NCBI GenBank assembly: GCA_902492185.1
Contig: CABUKY010000024.1
Span: forward strand, 1-16,603
Origin: an uncultured Collinsella sp.
Lineage (GTDB): Bacteria > Actinomycetota > Coriobacteriia > Coriobacteriales > Coriobacteriaceae
Reading direction: 5' to 3'
DNA: 16,603 bases
Shown one piece after another: positions 1 to 7,623 of the stretch. Position 1 is the first letter of the stretch. Every line of letters starts with the position of its first letter. The position numbers were made by a program, and so were the translations under genes. Under the pieces are notes generated by a model that saw only the letters and a program-made list of their open reading frames with translations, was not told where the DNA came from and searched no databases.

Positions 1-104
1 CGGTCTTTCATGCAGCAGGGGCTCTCAATGTTTTTATGTCCTGCTCATATCGTCTCTGCCGGCAGTTGGGGACATTCCTTGTGCTAGCGTTGCATCGAGT
101 GCTT

Positions 105-276
105 GGGAAACCGCGACCCGGTTTTTGGCCGAATAGTGGGTCGCATTTTCCGGATGGGGTGGGTTACGGAAAGTGCGACCCGGAATATTACTCTGAAACG
201 GGATGCGGTTTCCCTGATGCGCCTCAAACGGAAAGCGCATCCCATTCCGGAGCTCCAAAACGGGATGCGCTTTCCG
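105..276. repeat. 172-bp array of six alternating inverted arms (left copy)
   Basis: Six 16-nt arms follow the form CGGG-N6-TTTCCG, alternating between minus and plus orientation. They start at 105(-), 137(+), 167(-), 199(+), 229(-) and 261(+), so spacing is 32/30/32/30/32 bp with a 62-bp period. Read in the CGGG-first direction, the middle six bases are TCGCGG, TCGCAT, TCGCAC, ATGCGG, ATGCGC and ATGCGC. A few arm ends deviate by one base. Neighbouring arms can pair as hairpins: 137/167 pair with two mismatches in 16, and 229/261 pair perfectly over 15. Spacers of 14 and 16 nt are not conserved except for a CTCAAA-like run before some plus arms. No gene or transposase is seen in 1-317. The array lies just beyond the 3' end of the HAD phosphatase gene. 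A second array with identical geometry is at 14922-15093. Confidence 0.85.
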
Positions 277-317
277 CGCGGAAGAATTGTCGCAGCTGCG
301 TTAAGCAGTGTCGCTCG

Positions 318-986
318 TTACTCGCCCAGGATTAGCGCTGCGAGCTCGCCCTGGGTGTCCACCACGTAGTCGGCGCCGGCGGCTTCCAGCTCTGCGCGGC
401 CGCGGAAACCCCAGCTGACGCCCGCACTCTTAAGGCCGGCGTTGTGGCCGGTCAGGATATCGACATTGGAATCGCCTACGTAGAGCGTGGTCGCCGGGTC
501 GGCGCCTAGCTCTTCCATCACATGCAGCGTGACGGGTGCTTCGGGCTTGGGCGGAAACGCATCGACACGGCCCTGCACCAGCGCAAAGCGCTCGGAACCA
601 AAATACTTTTCGATAAGCGGAGCCGCCGAGACGTGGTCCTTGTTAGTGAGCACGGCAAGTTGCACGCCCGCGGCGCGCAAGCGGTCGAGCATCTCGATCG
701 TGCCGGCATAGGGAGCGGTGTGGTCTTCCTTGTGCTCGCCGTAGTAAGCCCTAAACTCGGCAAGCGTCTGCTCAAACATGCGGCCGTCGCCTGCGTACTC
801 GGCGGGCATAAAGCGCTCAACCAGCTTGAGCATGCCGTTTCCCACCTTGTAGCGGTACTCGTCAACGGCAAACGTGGGCCAGCCGTGCGCCTCGCAGGTA
901 TGGTTGCCGGCGGCCGCCAGGTCCTCGAGCGTGTTGAGAATGGTGCCGTCCAGGTCAAAGATCACATGGGAAAAAGCTGCTGCCAT
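318..986 (-). CDS. gph: HAD-superfamily phosphatase, phosphoglycolate phosphatase-like
   Basis: This 222-residue protein has the HAD layout: motif I FDLDGTILNT near the N-terminus with the nucleophile and acid/base aspartates, an alpha-helical cap, motif II in VLTNKDH, the motif III lysine in PPKPEAP, and motif IV YVGDSNVDILTGHNAG. The length and helical cap fit the Gph/PGP subgroup, which dephosphorylates 2-phosphoglycolate or similar small phosphoesters, but the substrate cannot be read from sequence. The start at 986 is chosen because AGGAG lies about 6 nt upstream and the protein then begins directly before motif I. The longer frame to 1049 adds residues unlike the family. It lies 105 nt after hypE on the same strand and may be the last gene of the hyp transcript, or may have its own promoter in that gap. 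I see no frameshift or missing catalytic residue. Confidence 0.85.
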   Translation of the reverse strand: MAAAFSHVIFDLDGTILNTLEDLAAAGNHTCEAHGWPTFAVDEYRYKVGNGMLKLVERFMPAEYAGDGRMFEQTLAEFRAYYGEHKEDHTAPYAGTIEMLDRLRAAGVQLAVLTNKDHVSAAPLIEKYFGSERFALVQGRVDAFPPKPEAPVTLHVMEELGADPATTLYVGDSNVDILTGHNAGLKSAGVSWGFRGRAELEAAGADYVVDTQGELAALILGE

Positions 987-1091
987 GGGTGCTCCTGCCG
1001 CTTGAGTTGTAAAACGCACCCCATGATACTGGGCATGCGTGCCGGGCATGTTTGGAATCTGAATATCTTTAATAGCCCTGAGCCTTTGTCG

Positions 1092-2126
1092 TTAGCAAAT
1101 TCTCGGCAGCTGCTCTCCTACGAGCATGTCGAGGATGCGGGTCGAGCCCCAGCCGGTGCGCACGCGCACGGCGGGATGGGCGCCCTCGGCAAGTGGCAGC
1201 ACGCGGCCGATGATGGCGGCATTCTCGCCGTAGCGGGCGGCGCGCATGGCGCTCAGCGCGGCATCGGCTTGCTCGGCCGGCACGACGGCAACCATCTTGC
1301 CCTCGTTTGCCACCTGCAGCACATCGTAGCCGAGCATCTCGCAGGCGGCCTGCACGTCGGGACGCACGGGCACGGCATCCTCGTCGATCTCCATGGCAAC
1401 GCCGCTGGCCTGCGCAAACTCGTTGAGCGTCGAGGCCAGGCCACCGCGCGTGGGGTCGCGGAAGCAGCGTGTGTCGGGTGCTGCGGAAAGCACATCGGCA
1501 ATCAGGTGGTTGAGCGGCGCGGCGTCGCTTTCGATGGTGCTCGAAAACGCCAGACCCTCGCGTTGGCTCATGATAGCGATGCCGTGGTCGCCCAGTGTAC
1601 CCGAGACCAGGATGACATCGCCGGGCTGGCAGTTTGCGCCGCTGAGCGCCACACCCGCAGGCACCTCGCCCACGCCGGCGGTATTGATATAGACGCCGTC
1701 GGCCCCGCCGCGCTCGACCACCTTAGTGTCGCCCGTGATTATGGACACGCCCGCCTCGCGCGCCGTCTCGGCCATCGTCTGCACAATCTGGCGGAGCTTA
1801 TCCATGGGATAGCCCTCTTCGAGGATAAAGCCGCACGACAGGTAGCGCACGTTGGCGCCCGAGGTCGCGACGTCGTTGACGGTTCCGCACACGGCGAGGC
1901 GGCCGATGTTGCCACCGGGGAAGAACTGCGGCGAGACTACAAAGCTGTCGGTCGACATGGCGATGCGCCCGCTCGCGGGCAGCGCGGCGACGCCGGCATC
2001 GTTGCCTTCGAGCAGCTCGGGCGAACCAAAGGCATCTAAAAAGACCTCATCGATGATGCGCTTCATCATCTGTCCGCCGGAGCCGTGGCCCAACAGGACG
2101 GTGCTATCGGTGATGCTATGGGACAT
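1092..2126 (-). CDS. hypE: Hydrogenase maturation protein HypE (carbamoyl dehydratase)
   Basis: HypE accepts a carbamoyl group from HypF on its C-terminal cysteine and dehydrates it with ATP to a thiocyanate, the source of the cyanide ligands of the [NiFe]-hydrogenase iron. The 344-residue protein has the PurM/AIR-synthase-like fold: a Gly-rich LGHGSGGQ start, GTVNDVATSGA and DPTRGGLASTLNE. It ends in PRIC, so the essential C-terminal cysteine is present and exposed. The ATG at 2126 is preferred over the TTG at 2132 because GGAG sits 8 nt before the ATG but only 2 nt before the TTG. It follows hypD by 48 nt on the same strand. Length and motifs match the family well. Confidence 0.96.
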   Translation of the reverse strand: MSHSITDSTVLLGHGSGGQMMKRIIDEVFLDAFGSPELLEGNDAGVAALPASGRIAMSTDSFVVSPQFFPGGNIGRLAVCGTVNDVATSGANVRYLSCGFILEEGYPMDKLRQIVQTMAETAREAGVSIITGDTKVVERGGADGVYINTAGVGEVPAGVALSGANCQPGDVILVSGTLGDHGIAIMSQREGLAFSSTIESDAAPLNHLIADVLSAAPDTRCFRDPTRGGLASTLNEFAQASGVAMEIDEDAVPVRPDVQAACEMLGYDVLQVANEGKMVAVVPAEQADAALSAMRAARYGENAAIIGRVLPLAEGAHPAVRVRTGWGSTRILDMLVGEQLPRIC

Positions 2127-2174
2127 ATCCAAAACTCCAATCGTGGGAGGTGTCAGTGCGCGGGGGCGTTCGGG

Positions 2175-3287
2175 CTAGACTCGGTAACGGTAGTACGCCG
2201 CGCAGCTGCCTTCGGAACTCACCATGCACGGGCCGACGGGGTGCTCGGGCGTGCAGGTGCGGCCAAAGAGCGGGCAGCTGCTCGGCGTAATGGCTCCGCG
2301 CAGCACGTCGCCGCAGCGGCATCCGCGCGGCTCAACCGTCGGCTCAACGGGCACGTCAAAGCGAACGCGGGCATCAAAGCGCGAGAACTCGGGGCGGATG
2401 GAAAGGCCCGAGTTGGCAATCGGCCCCAGCCCGCGCCACGTGGTGTCGCATGGCTCAAACACCTGCTCGACCAGCTGGCGCGCCACGGGGTTGCCGTCTG
2501 CGTTGACGCCACGGCGGTAGGCGTTGTCAATCGCCGGCCTGTCCTCGACAACCATCTGGACCAGCATGCAGATGCCCTGCAGGATATCGACCGGTTCAAA
2601 TCCCGTGACCACGCCCGGGGTATTGAATTCGTCGACCAAAAAGCTAAAGGGCGCCAAGCCCGTGATGGTGGCGACGTGGCCCGGCAGGATAAAGCCGTCG
2701 ATGGCGGTCTCGGGGTCGTTGGCGATGGCGCGCAACGCCGGCGGCGTGGTCTTGTGGGCGCAATAGACCGAGAAGTTCAAAAGCCCGCGCGCCTCGGCCT
2801 CCAAAATGGCGGCGGCGATGGTGGGCGTTGTAGTCTCAAAGCCCACGCCCATAAAAATGACCGGGCGATCGGGGTTTTGCTCGGCAATGTCGAGCGCGTC
2901 GAGCGGGGAGTACACAATGCGAATATCGCGCCCCGCCGCCTTTTGCGCAGAAAGTGAGGTGGACGATCCGGGCACGCGCATCATGTCGCCAAAGGTGGTG
3001 ATGATGGCGCCGTCTATGTTGGCGAGTGCGATTGCGTGGTCGATGTCGCGGTTGGCGGTGACGCAGACGGGGCAGCCCGGGCCGCTCAGCAGCTTGAGCC
3101 CGGCCGGCATAATGGAGCGAAAGCCATAGCGCCCGATGCTCACGGTATGCGTGCCGCAGACTTCCATAAGGTTGATGGCGCGGTCGCCGACAAGCTCATG
3201 AATGCGCTCGATGAGCTCGCGAGCCAGCTTGGGATCGCGGAATGCCGAGAAGTCGATACCGGAGCGCGCCGGCTGCTCGGGCGCCAC
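2175..3287 (-). CDS. hypD: Hydrogenase maturation protein HypD (Fe-(CN)2CO assembly)
   Basis: HypD is the iron-sulfur scaffold that, with HypC, carries the iron atom receiving two CN and one CO before transfer to the hydrogenase large subunit. The 370-residue protein shows MEVCGTHT (C44, H46) and GPGCPVCVT (C72, C75), the conserved active-site cysteines. A C-terminal cluster-binding region (CRCGD, SSCPLFGRTCTP, GPCMVSSEGSC) also fits the family. It begins with GTG; the G is shared with the hypC TAG stop (TAGTG), and GGAGG sits 7 nt upstream, so translation is probably coupled to hypC. HypC and HypD form a complex in characterised systems, consistent with this overlap. Confidence 0.96.
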   Translation of the reverse strand: MAPEQPARSGIDFSAFRDPKLARELIERIHELVGDRAINLMEVCGTHTVSIGRYGFRSIMPAGLKLLSGPGCPVCVTANRDIDHAIALANIDGAIITTFGDMMRVPGSSTSLSAQKAAGRDIRIVYSPLDALDIAEQNPDRPVIFMGVGFETTTPTIAAAILEAEARGLLNFSVYCAHKTTPPALRAIANDPETAIDGFILPGHVATITGLAPFSFLVDEFNTPGVVTGFEPVDILQGICMLVQMVVEDRPAIDNAYRRGVNADGNPVARQLVEQVFEPCDTTWRGLGPIANSGLSIRPEFSRFDARVRFDVPVEPTVEPRGCRCGDVLRGAITPSSCPLFGRTCTPEHPVGPCMVSSEGSCAAYYRYRV

Positions 3288-3547
3288 TAGTAAGCCTCCG
3301 CCGGGTTGGTGGTCAGCTGGTCTTCTTCGACCAGCTCGGACATGGCATTAACAAGCTCGAGCGTTTCCTGTGCTTCCTGCTCGTCGACAATCTGGATGCC
3401 AAAGCCGGCGTGTACGAGAATATAGTCGCCTACCTGCGCCGTCGGCACGAGTCTCAGCGACACGGGGCGCTCGATGCCCATCATGTCGACGGTGGCCTTG
3501 AGGTCGTCGTCGCGTTTGACTACTTTGCCGGGAACGGCAAGGCACAT
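3287..3547 (-). CDS. hypC: Hydrogenase assembly chaperone HypC/HupF
   Basis: This small chaperone binds HypD and the hydrogenase large-subunit precursor and shuttles the Fe(CN)2CO unit. The 86-residue protein starts MCLAVPGKV with the invariant Cys2, which becomes N-terminal after Met removal. It has the conserved histidine at H46 in VHAGFGIQIVDEQEA. A good ribosome binding site (AAGGGGAAC) precedes the ATG. It follows hypF after a 134-nt gap, the largest in this operon apart from that before gph. No convincing promoter is visible in that gap, although it is AT-richer near 3555-3590. The stop overlaps the hypD start by one base. Confidence 0.95.
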   Translation of the reverse strand: MCLAVPGKVVKRDDDLKATVDMMGIERPVSLRLVPTAQVGDYILVHAGFGIQIVDEQEAQETLELVNAMSELVEEDQLTTNPAEAY

Positions 3548-3681
3548 ATTGTTCCCCTTTTATACGCTTTGCGCTGGATGGGCGCTTAATAATCCACCAG
3601 TTGATGGTAACGCTCGCGGGGTTCGCGGGCAAACGCGTTACGCCTGTGAGACGGCTGGGCGCGGCGGCGTGCGAGGGCGAG

Positions 3682-6153
3682 CTACTGTGATGCAATCTGC
3701 GCAAGACGAGCGCGTGCGACTGCCGCCTGACCGTAGGCGATGCAGCCGTCGTTAACGGGCACGGTTTGGGGAATCAAGACCGTAAGGCCTGCGTTTTTAA
3801 GCTTGCGGGTGAGGAGCTGAAGCAAAAGTCGGTTCATGAACACGCCGCCCGAGAGCGCGACGGTGTCGATGCCCTCGTGCACGCAGATATCGCTGGCGAT
3901 GCGCGCCGAGGAGCGCGCGACGGAGACATGGAAATCGAGTGCGAGCCTGTCGGCGGGCGCTCCGGCTTCAATTCCTCCCAAAAGTGCCTCAAAGAGTGCT
4001 TTCTGGTCCAGAACATAGGGGCCGTCCAGCCACGATGGGCCAGATGCGAAATAGCCGGCGTTGTCGTCGGGAAAATGGGCGATTTCGTTGTCGAGCGCGC
4101 GCCAGGCAGCGGCTTCGAGTTCTATGGCGGGTTCGCCCTCGTAGGTTGCCTTGTCGCAGATGTCCAGAATTGCTGCCGCGGCATCAAAGAGACGCCCCAT
4201 GCTGCTGGTACGCGGGCTGTTGATGCCGCGCTCGATCATGGTGGCTGTCACGCTGCGCGTTTGCTCGTCGAGGCTGTCCAAAAGCCGAGCGGCACCTGGG
4301 TGCTCGAGCAGGCCGAGCTCACTGAGCAGGGCAAAGGCGTTGCGGCGGGCGTCGCGCACGGAGGCCGCCCCACCGGGGAGCGCCCAGGTGCGCAAATGCG
4401 CGGCGCGCTCAAAGCCGCCAAGGCTGGCAACAAGAAACTCGCCGCCCCAAATGGTCCCATCGGTGCCGGCGCCGGTGCCGTCAAAGGCGATGCCAAGGAC
4501 GCGCGCGTCGGTTGTAAGCTGGCCCGCGGCGATGGCCTCGGCCATTACGCTCGCGATATGCGCATGATGGTGCTGCACCTCGACGAGCGGCAGATTGCAT
4601 TTTCGCGCCTGCTCGCGCGCCCACTGGCCCGATAGATAGCTGGGGTGTACATCGCAGGCCAAGGCGGCGGGCGCCAAATCAAAGAGATCTTCCAAGCGCG
4701 TGCGCGCGGCGTTCCAGGCATCGAAGGTCCCGCCGTTTTCAACATCGCCGATATGTTGCGACACAAAACAGGTTGCCTTGCCGTTCGTCCCTTCACGCGT
4801 GAGCGCAATCGTGGCCTTTTGTTGTGGCCCGCAGGCAAGCACGCAGGACGGAGCGCGGTCGAGCGCCGGCAACGGCAGCGGCTGGGGTGCATATCCGCGA
4901 GCGCGGCGCACGGGCATAACGGTGCCGTCAACCACGCGCACCACGGAATCGTCATAGCGCGAGAGGATCGCGCGGTCGTTACCGAGCAACGCGTCGGCGA
5001 TGCCGGCAGCAACGAGGTGTTCCCAGGCAAGGTCGTCGTCGGTCTCGATGGGTTCTTCGCTCAGGTTTCCGCTGGTCATGACGAGCGCGTGCATACCGCG
5101 GGCTTCTGCCGCGGCGAGCAACAGATGCTGAAGCGGCGTATAGGGGAGCATGACGCCGAGCTCGGGCAAGTCGTGTGCGACAGATGGCGCGAGGGCGAGG
5201 ATGTCGGGGGAGCCGCCGTTGCCCTCGCCAACAGTGCGCCGGCGCAGCAGCACGATGGGGCGGATACTGCCAGCGAGCAGATCGCGTTCAGCATCGTCGA
5301 TATGACACAGGCGCTCGGTATCAGCAAGACTGCGCACCATGACGGCAAGTGGTTTGTTGCTGCGGCGTTTGCGACGGCGCAACTCGGCCACCGCTTGCTC
5401 GTTGGCAGCGTCACAGGCTAGATGGAATCCGCCCAGGCCCTTGATGGCGACGATGCCACCGCTGGCCAGCAGCTCAACGCAGCGCTCGATGATAGCGTCG
5501 CTGGCCTCGCGTGTGGTGCCGACGGCCGGTGTCGCGGACGAATTCCCGCACGCATCGCCGTTTACAGCCTCGCGCCACGTAATATGCGGCCCGCAATCAA
5601 AGCAGGCATCGGGTTGCGCGTGAAAACGCCGGTCGAGTGGGTCGGCATACTCCGCGGCACACTTGGGACACATGGGGAAACGGTCCATCGATGTGGCCGC
5701 TCGGTCATAAGGCAGCGATCGGATGATGGTAAAGCGTGGCCCGCAGTTAGTGCAGTTGATAAAGGGGTAGTGATAGCGTCGGTCGGCGGGATCGAACAAT
5801 TCGCGCAGGCAATCGTCGCAGGTAGCGATGTCGGGCGAGACGAGCGTCGTGTGCGCGGTCTGGTCCTGCGACGCCACAATGTGAAAGCCCTGCTCATCGG
5901 CAGTGCTCCAGCCGCCAGGCTCCAAATCCGCAATATCGACTCGCTCAACGCGGGCCGCCGCGGGCGCATGCTCAGAAAGCGCGGCAACAAAAGCATCGAG
6001 CGCATCGGCCGGAGCGTGCGCCTCGATATGCACGCCGTCGCCCGCGTTGAGCACCCAGCCGCAAATGCCGTGCGCCATGGCCTCGCGATACACAAACGGT
6101 CGCATGCCAACGCCCTGCACAATGCCCGTTACATGGATATGCGCATGTCGCAT
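3682..6153 (-). CDS. hypF: Carbamoyltransferase HypF (hydrogenase maturation)
   Basis: HypF uses carbamoyl phosphate and ATP to make carbamoyl-adenylate and carbamoylates the HypE C-terminal cysteine. Domains in order: acylphosphatase (about 1-92, VQGVGMRPFVY with R18, and N36); a zinc-finger region with four CxxC pairs at about 112, 134, 162 and 184; a YrdC/Sua5-like domain from about 218 to 400; and a Kae1-like domain with HHHAHIASVMAE near 525, FDGTGAGTDGTIWGGE and ALSGGVFMN. At 823 residues it is longer than the usual 750 or so. Part of the excess is a low-complexity stretch at about 196-216 between the zinc fingers and the YrdC domain. The start at 6153 is chosen because AAGGAGG lies 7 nt upstream and the acylphosphatase domain begins at once. 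It follows nikR by 29 nt. Confidence 0.96.
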   Translation of the reverse strand: MRHAHIHVTGIVQGVGMRPFVYREAMAHGICGWVLNAGDGVHIEAHAPADALDAFVAALSEHAPAAARVERVDIADLEPGGWSTADEQGFHIVASQDQTAHTTLVSPDIATCDDCLRELFDPADRRYHYPFINCTNCGPRFTIIRSLPYDRAATSMDRFPMCPKCAAEYADPLDRRFHAQPDACFDCGPHITWREAVNGDACGNSSATPAVGTTREASDAIIERCVELLASGGIVAIKGLGGFHLACDAANEQAVAELRRRKRRSNKPLAVMVRSLADTERLCHIDDAERDLLAGSIRPIVLLRRRTVGEGNGGSPDILALAPSVAHDLPELGVMLPYTPLQHLLLAAAEARGMHALVMTSGNLSEEPIETDDDLAWEHLVAAGIADALLGNDRAILSRYDDSVVRVVDGTVMPVRRARGYAPQPLPLPALDRAPSCVLACGPQQKATIALTREGTNGKATCFVSQHIGDVENGGTFDAWNAARTRLEDLFDLAPAALACDVHPSYLSGQWAREQARKCNLPLVEVQHHHAHIASVMAEAIAAGQLTTDARVLGIAFDGTGAGTDGTIWGGEFLVASLGGFERAAHLRTWALPGGAASVRDARRNAFALLSELGLLEHPGAARLLDSLDEQTRSVTATMIERGINSPRTSSMGRLFDAAAAILDICDKATYEGEPAIELEAAAWRALDNEIAHFPDDNAGYFASGPSWLDGPYVLDQKALFEALLGGIEAGAPADRLALDFHVSVARSSARIASDICVHEGIDTVALSGGVFMNRLLLQLLTRKLKNAGLTVLIPQTVPVNDGCIAYGQAAVARARLAQIASQ

Positions 6154-6182
6154 GCGACCCTCCTTCGTTGAAATGTGTGCTG

Positions 6183-6695
6183 TTACAGCCCCAGGCTCTG
6201 CTTGGTGGCGGCGCACGTGAGCTCGCCGTGCTTAACGCCGCGCAGGCCCAGCAGGCGGTCGGCTAGTTCGTAGACGCGCTCGCCGCGACCCTTGAGCGCC
6301 AGAATCTCCAAGCAGTTGTGGTGATCCAGATGCACGTGCATGGTCGATACGATCTCGTCGGTGTAGTCGTGCTGCACTTCGTCCAGACGGCGCGTCAGGT
6401 CGCCGGTATGGTGGTCGTAGATCATGGTGAGCGACCCGATAACGTGCTCATCGGGCGTGCGCATCTGCTCCTTGGCGATCGAGGCGCGAATCAGGTCGCG
6501 CACGGCCTCGGAGCGGTTGGCCACGTCGCCGCGGCGCGCGATCTGTTCGTCAAAACGGCGCAGCAGGTCGTCCGGTGCGGTAACCGAAAAGCGGACCAGC
6601 TCGGAGCCGGAGCCACTACAGTGGCAGCCCGCGTCACCGTCCGCCCCGTGCGGATGCTCGTGCTCGTACCCGCAGTCGTGCTCGTGTTCGGCCAC
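6183..6695 (-). CDS. nikR: Nickel-responsive regulator NikR with His/Cys-rich N-terminal extension
   Basis: NikR is a ribbon-helix-helix DNA-binding protein that represses or activates nickel-related genes when nickel binds its C-terminal ACT-like domain. Here the RHH domain spans about 33-75 (VRFSVTAPDDLLRRFDE to EAVRDLIR). The nickel-site ligands of the E. coli protein are all present: H109, H120, H122 and C128, with the same spacing as H76, H87, H89 and C95. The unusual part is about 30 extra residues at the N-terminus with six His and three Cys (H4, H6, C8, H12, H14, H16, C24, H25, C26). The start is a GTG one base after the TAA of the upstream small gene, with only a weak ribosome binding site, so translation is probably coupled. 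I found no E. coli-type GTATGA/TCATAC operator nearby. Confidence 0.9.
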   Translation of the reverse strand: MAEHEHDCGYEHEHPHGADGDAGCHCSGSGSELVRFSVTAPDDLLRRFDEQIARRGDVANRSEAVRDLIRASIAKEQMRTPDEHVIGSLTMIYDHHTGDLTRRLDEVQHDYTDEIVSTMHVHLDHHNCLEILALKGRGERVYELADRLLGLRGVKHGELTCAATKQSLGL

Positions 6696-6696
6696 G

Positions 6697-6945
6697 TTAC
6701 ACCAGCTTCACGGATCCGACGGAGTTGTGGTCGGCCTCGATGGCTTCCTCGTAGCCCTCGAGCGCGTCATGCGCCTCGTGCAGCGCGGCCATGGCGGCCT
6801 CGAGCTTGGCGCCGATGCGCTCCATGTCAAAATTCTCGGTCGCATGCAGCAGCTGATGGCTCCACTCATGAGCGAGCTCGATGGTGTCGTCGACCTGCTT
6901 GACGCTCATGGCAAGCTGGCTCATGTTCATTCCAACATCATGCAT
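6697..6945 (-). CDS. Small helical His-bearing protein of unknown function, first gene before nikR
   Basis: I do not recognise this 82-residue protein. It looks almost entirely helical and is acidic, with no signal peptide, membrane segment or cysteine. Histidines are H2, H26, H30, H34, H56, H59 and H73. H26/H30/H34 are spaced i, i+4, i+8 and would lie on one face of a helix, with H56/H59 on the next predicted helix. This pattern could bind a metal but is not proof of it. A strong ribosome binding site (AAAAGGAGA) precedes the ATG. It ends one base before the nikR GTG, so the two are co-translated and probably linked in function. It is a real gene by ribosome site and coupling; nickel binding is my inference from position. 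Confidence 0.75.
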   Translation of the reverse strand: MHDVGMNMSQLAMSVKQVDDTIELAHEWSHQLLHATENFDMERIGAKLEAAMAALHEAHDALEGYEEAIEADHNSVGSVKLV

Positions 6946-6984
6946 GGGAAATCTCCTTTTGTATGGGGCAGTTCAGTGGCTCAG

Positions 6985-6990
6985 ATTTTA
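6985..6990 (-). promoter_or_regulatory. Possible -10 box for the nikR-hyp operon
   Basis: On the minus strand TAAAAT (5 of 6 to TATAAT) lies about 40 nt before the first start codon of the operon, a sensible distance. No good -35 hexamer sits at 16-18 nt upstream, so this may need an activator or may be wrong. Confidence 0.25.
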
Positions 6991-7014
6991 CTACGCCCGC
7001 TCTGCGCGCAGTTG

Positions 7015-7055
7015 CATAAGAAAACGGGTACGAGTCTGTGCGACCCGCACCCGTT
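7015..7055 (-). terminator. Probable terminator downstream of thioredoxin
   Basis: Read on the minus strand, AACGGGTGCG (7055-7046) pairs with CGTACCCGTT (7032-7023), with one G-U pair and a 13-nt loop. TTTTCTT follows immediately. It lies about 110 nt after the trx stop and before the nikR operon promoter region, so it would separate the two transcription units. Confidence 0.55.
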
Positions 7056-7166
7056 CACTGGGGGCTGTTTGTGACTACCATACTATCCGTGGTTGCACTC
7101 GGTGCATCCAGAAGTCCGGCGAGCGGTGCAAAAGCGCTCATAGACGGCGAGTAAGTAACAAGCGTA

Positions 7167-7487
7167 TTACAGATGCTTCTCCAGCAGCGCCTGCAGCCTC
7201 GCCTTGGGCAGAGCGCCAACCGAGCGGTCAATCTCCTCGCCGTTCTTAAACACAATCAGCGTGGGGATGCTCATGACGCCATACTTCATGGCCAGGTCCT
7301 GGTTGTCGTCGACGTTGCATTTGGCAACGGCAAGCTTGCCCGCCAGCTCATCGGCAACCTCGTCAACGATGGGCGAGAGGGATCGACAGGGCCCGCACCA
7401 CGGTGCCCAAAAATCGACCAGCACGGGCAGGCTGTCGTTAACGATGGAATCGAAGTTCTCGGGGGTAATCTGATTAATGTCAGCCAT
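7167..7487 (-). CDS. trxA: Thioredoxin
   Basis: This is a cytoplasmic thiol-disulfide reductant of 106 residues, the usual thioredoxin length. It has the WAPWCGPC active site with C31 and C34, the cis-proline loop MSIPTLIVFKNGE, and the terminal helix. The ATG at 7487 is preceded by TGGAGGT 6 nt upstream. An earlier ATG at 7499 and the open frame to 7571 lack a ribosome site and add residues unlike the family. It stands alone, divergent from the gene at 7624. A -10-like TATAAG on the minus strand at 7547-7542 could serve it, though the -35 is poor. Nothing odd is seen in the fold. The specific in vivo partner, such as a ribonucleotide reductase or peroxidase, cannot be inferred. Confidence 0.95.
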   Translation of the reverse strand: MADINQITPENFDSIVNDSLPVLVDFWAPWCGPCRSLSPIVDEVADELAGKLAVAKCNVDDNQDLAMKYGVMSIPTLIVFKNGEEIDRSVGALPKARLQALLEKHL

Positions 7488-7589
7488 GGTGACCTCCATA
7501 ATGCGACGCGGCTTGGCCGCGTAAAACTCAGTACGACCGTGCTTATACCCAGCCGCCCGCAAAGCAACCACTCGCGGGCAGCTCTTTTA

Positions 7590-7595
7590 TATAAT
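7590..7595 (+). promoter_or_regulatory. -10 box TATAAT for the gene at 7624
   Basis: A perfect TATAAT lies 28 nt before the ATG at 7624. The -35 region (about 7567-7573) is weak. The box overlaps the in-frame ATG at 7594, which argues that the true start is 7624 and not 7594. Confidence 0.45.
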
Positions 7596-7623
7596 GGTGG
7601 GCACGCAAACGATTGGAGAGCGC

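Noticed and set aside
71..84. GGGGACATTCCTT as another REP-like palindrome
   Set aside because: It resembles the GGGAC/GTCCC style only partly and has no clear second arm.
105..276. CRISPR array
   Set aside because: The arms alternate in orientation, are only 16 nt, vary in the middle, and are separated by 14-16 nt; no cas gene is present.
522..2039. Long plus-strand open frame of 505 codons opposite gph and hypE
   Set aside because: It is antisense to two well-conserved genes, has low-complexity composition and no family motifs. It is a GC-bias shadow.
2130..2132. TTG start for hypE
   Set aside because: The Shine-Dalgarno lies only 2 nt away; the ATG at 2126 has an 8-nt spacing.
3548..3681. 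Internal promoter between hypF and hypC
   Set aside because: TATAAA-like and TATTAA words are present on the minus strand but lack a -35 at the right distance.
6946..7014. NikR operator of the GTATGA-N16-TCATAC type
   Set aside because: No such dyad is found upstream of the operon; the operator may have another form in this group.
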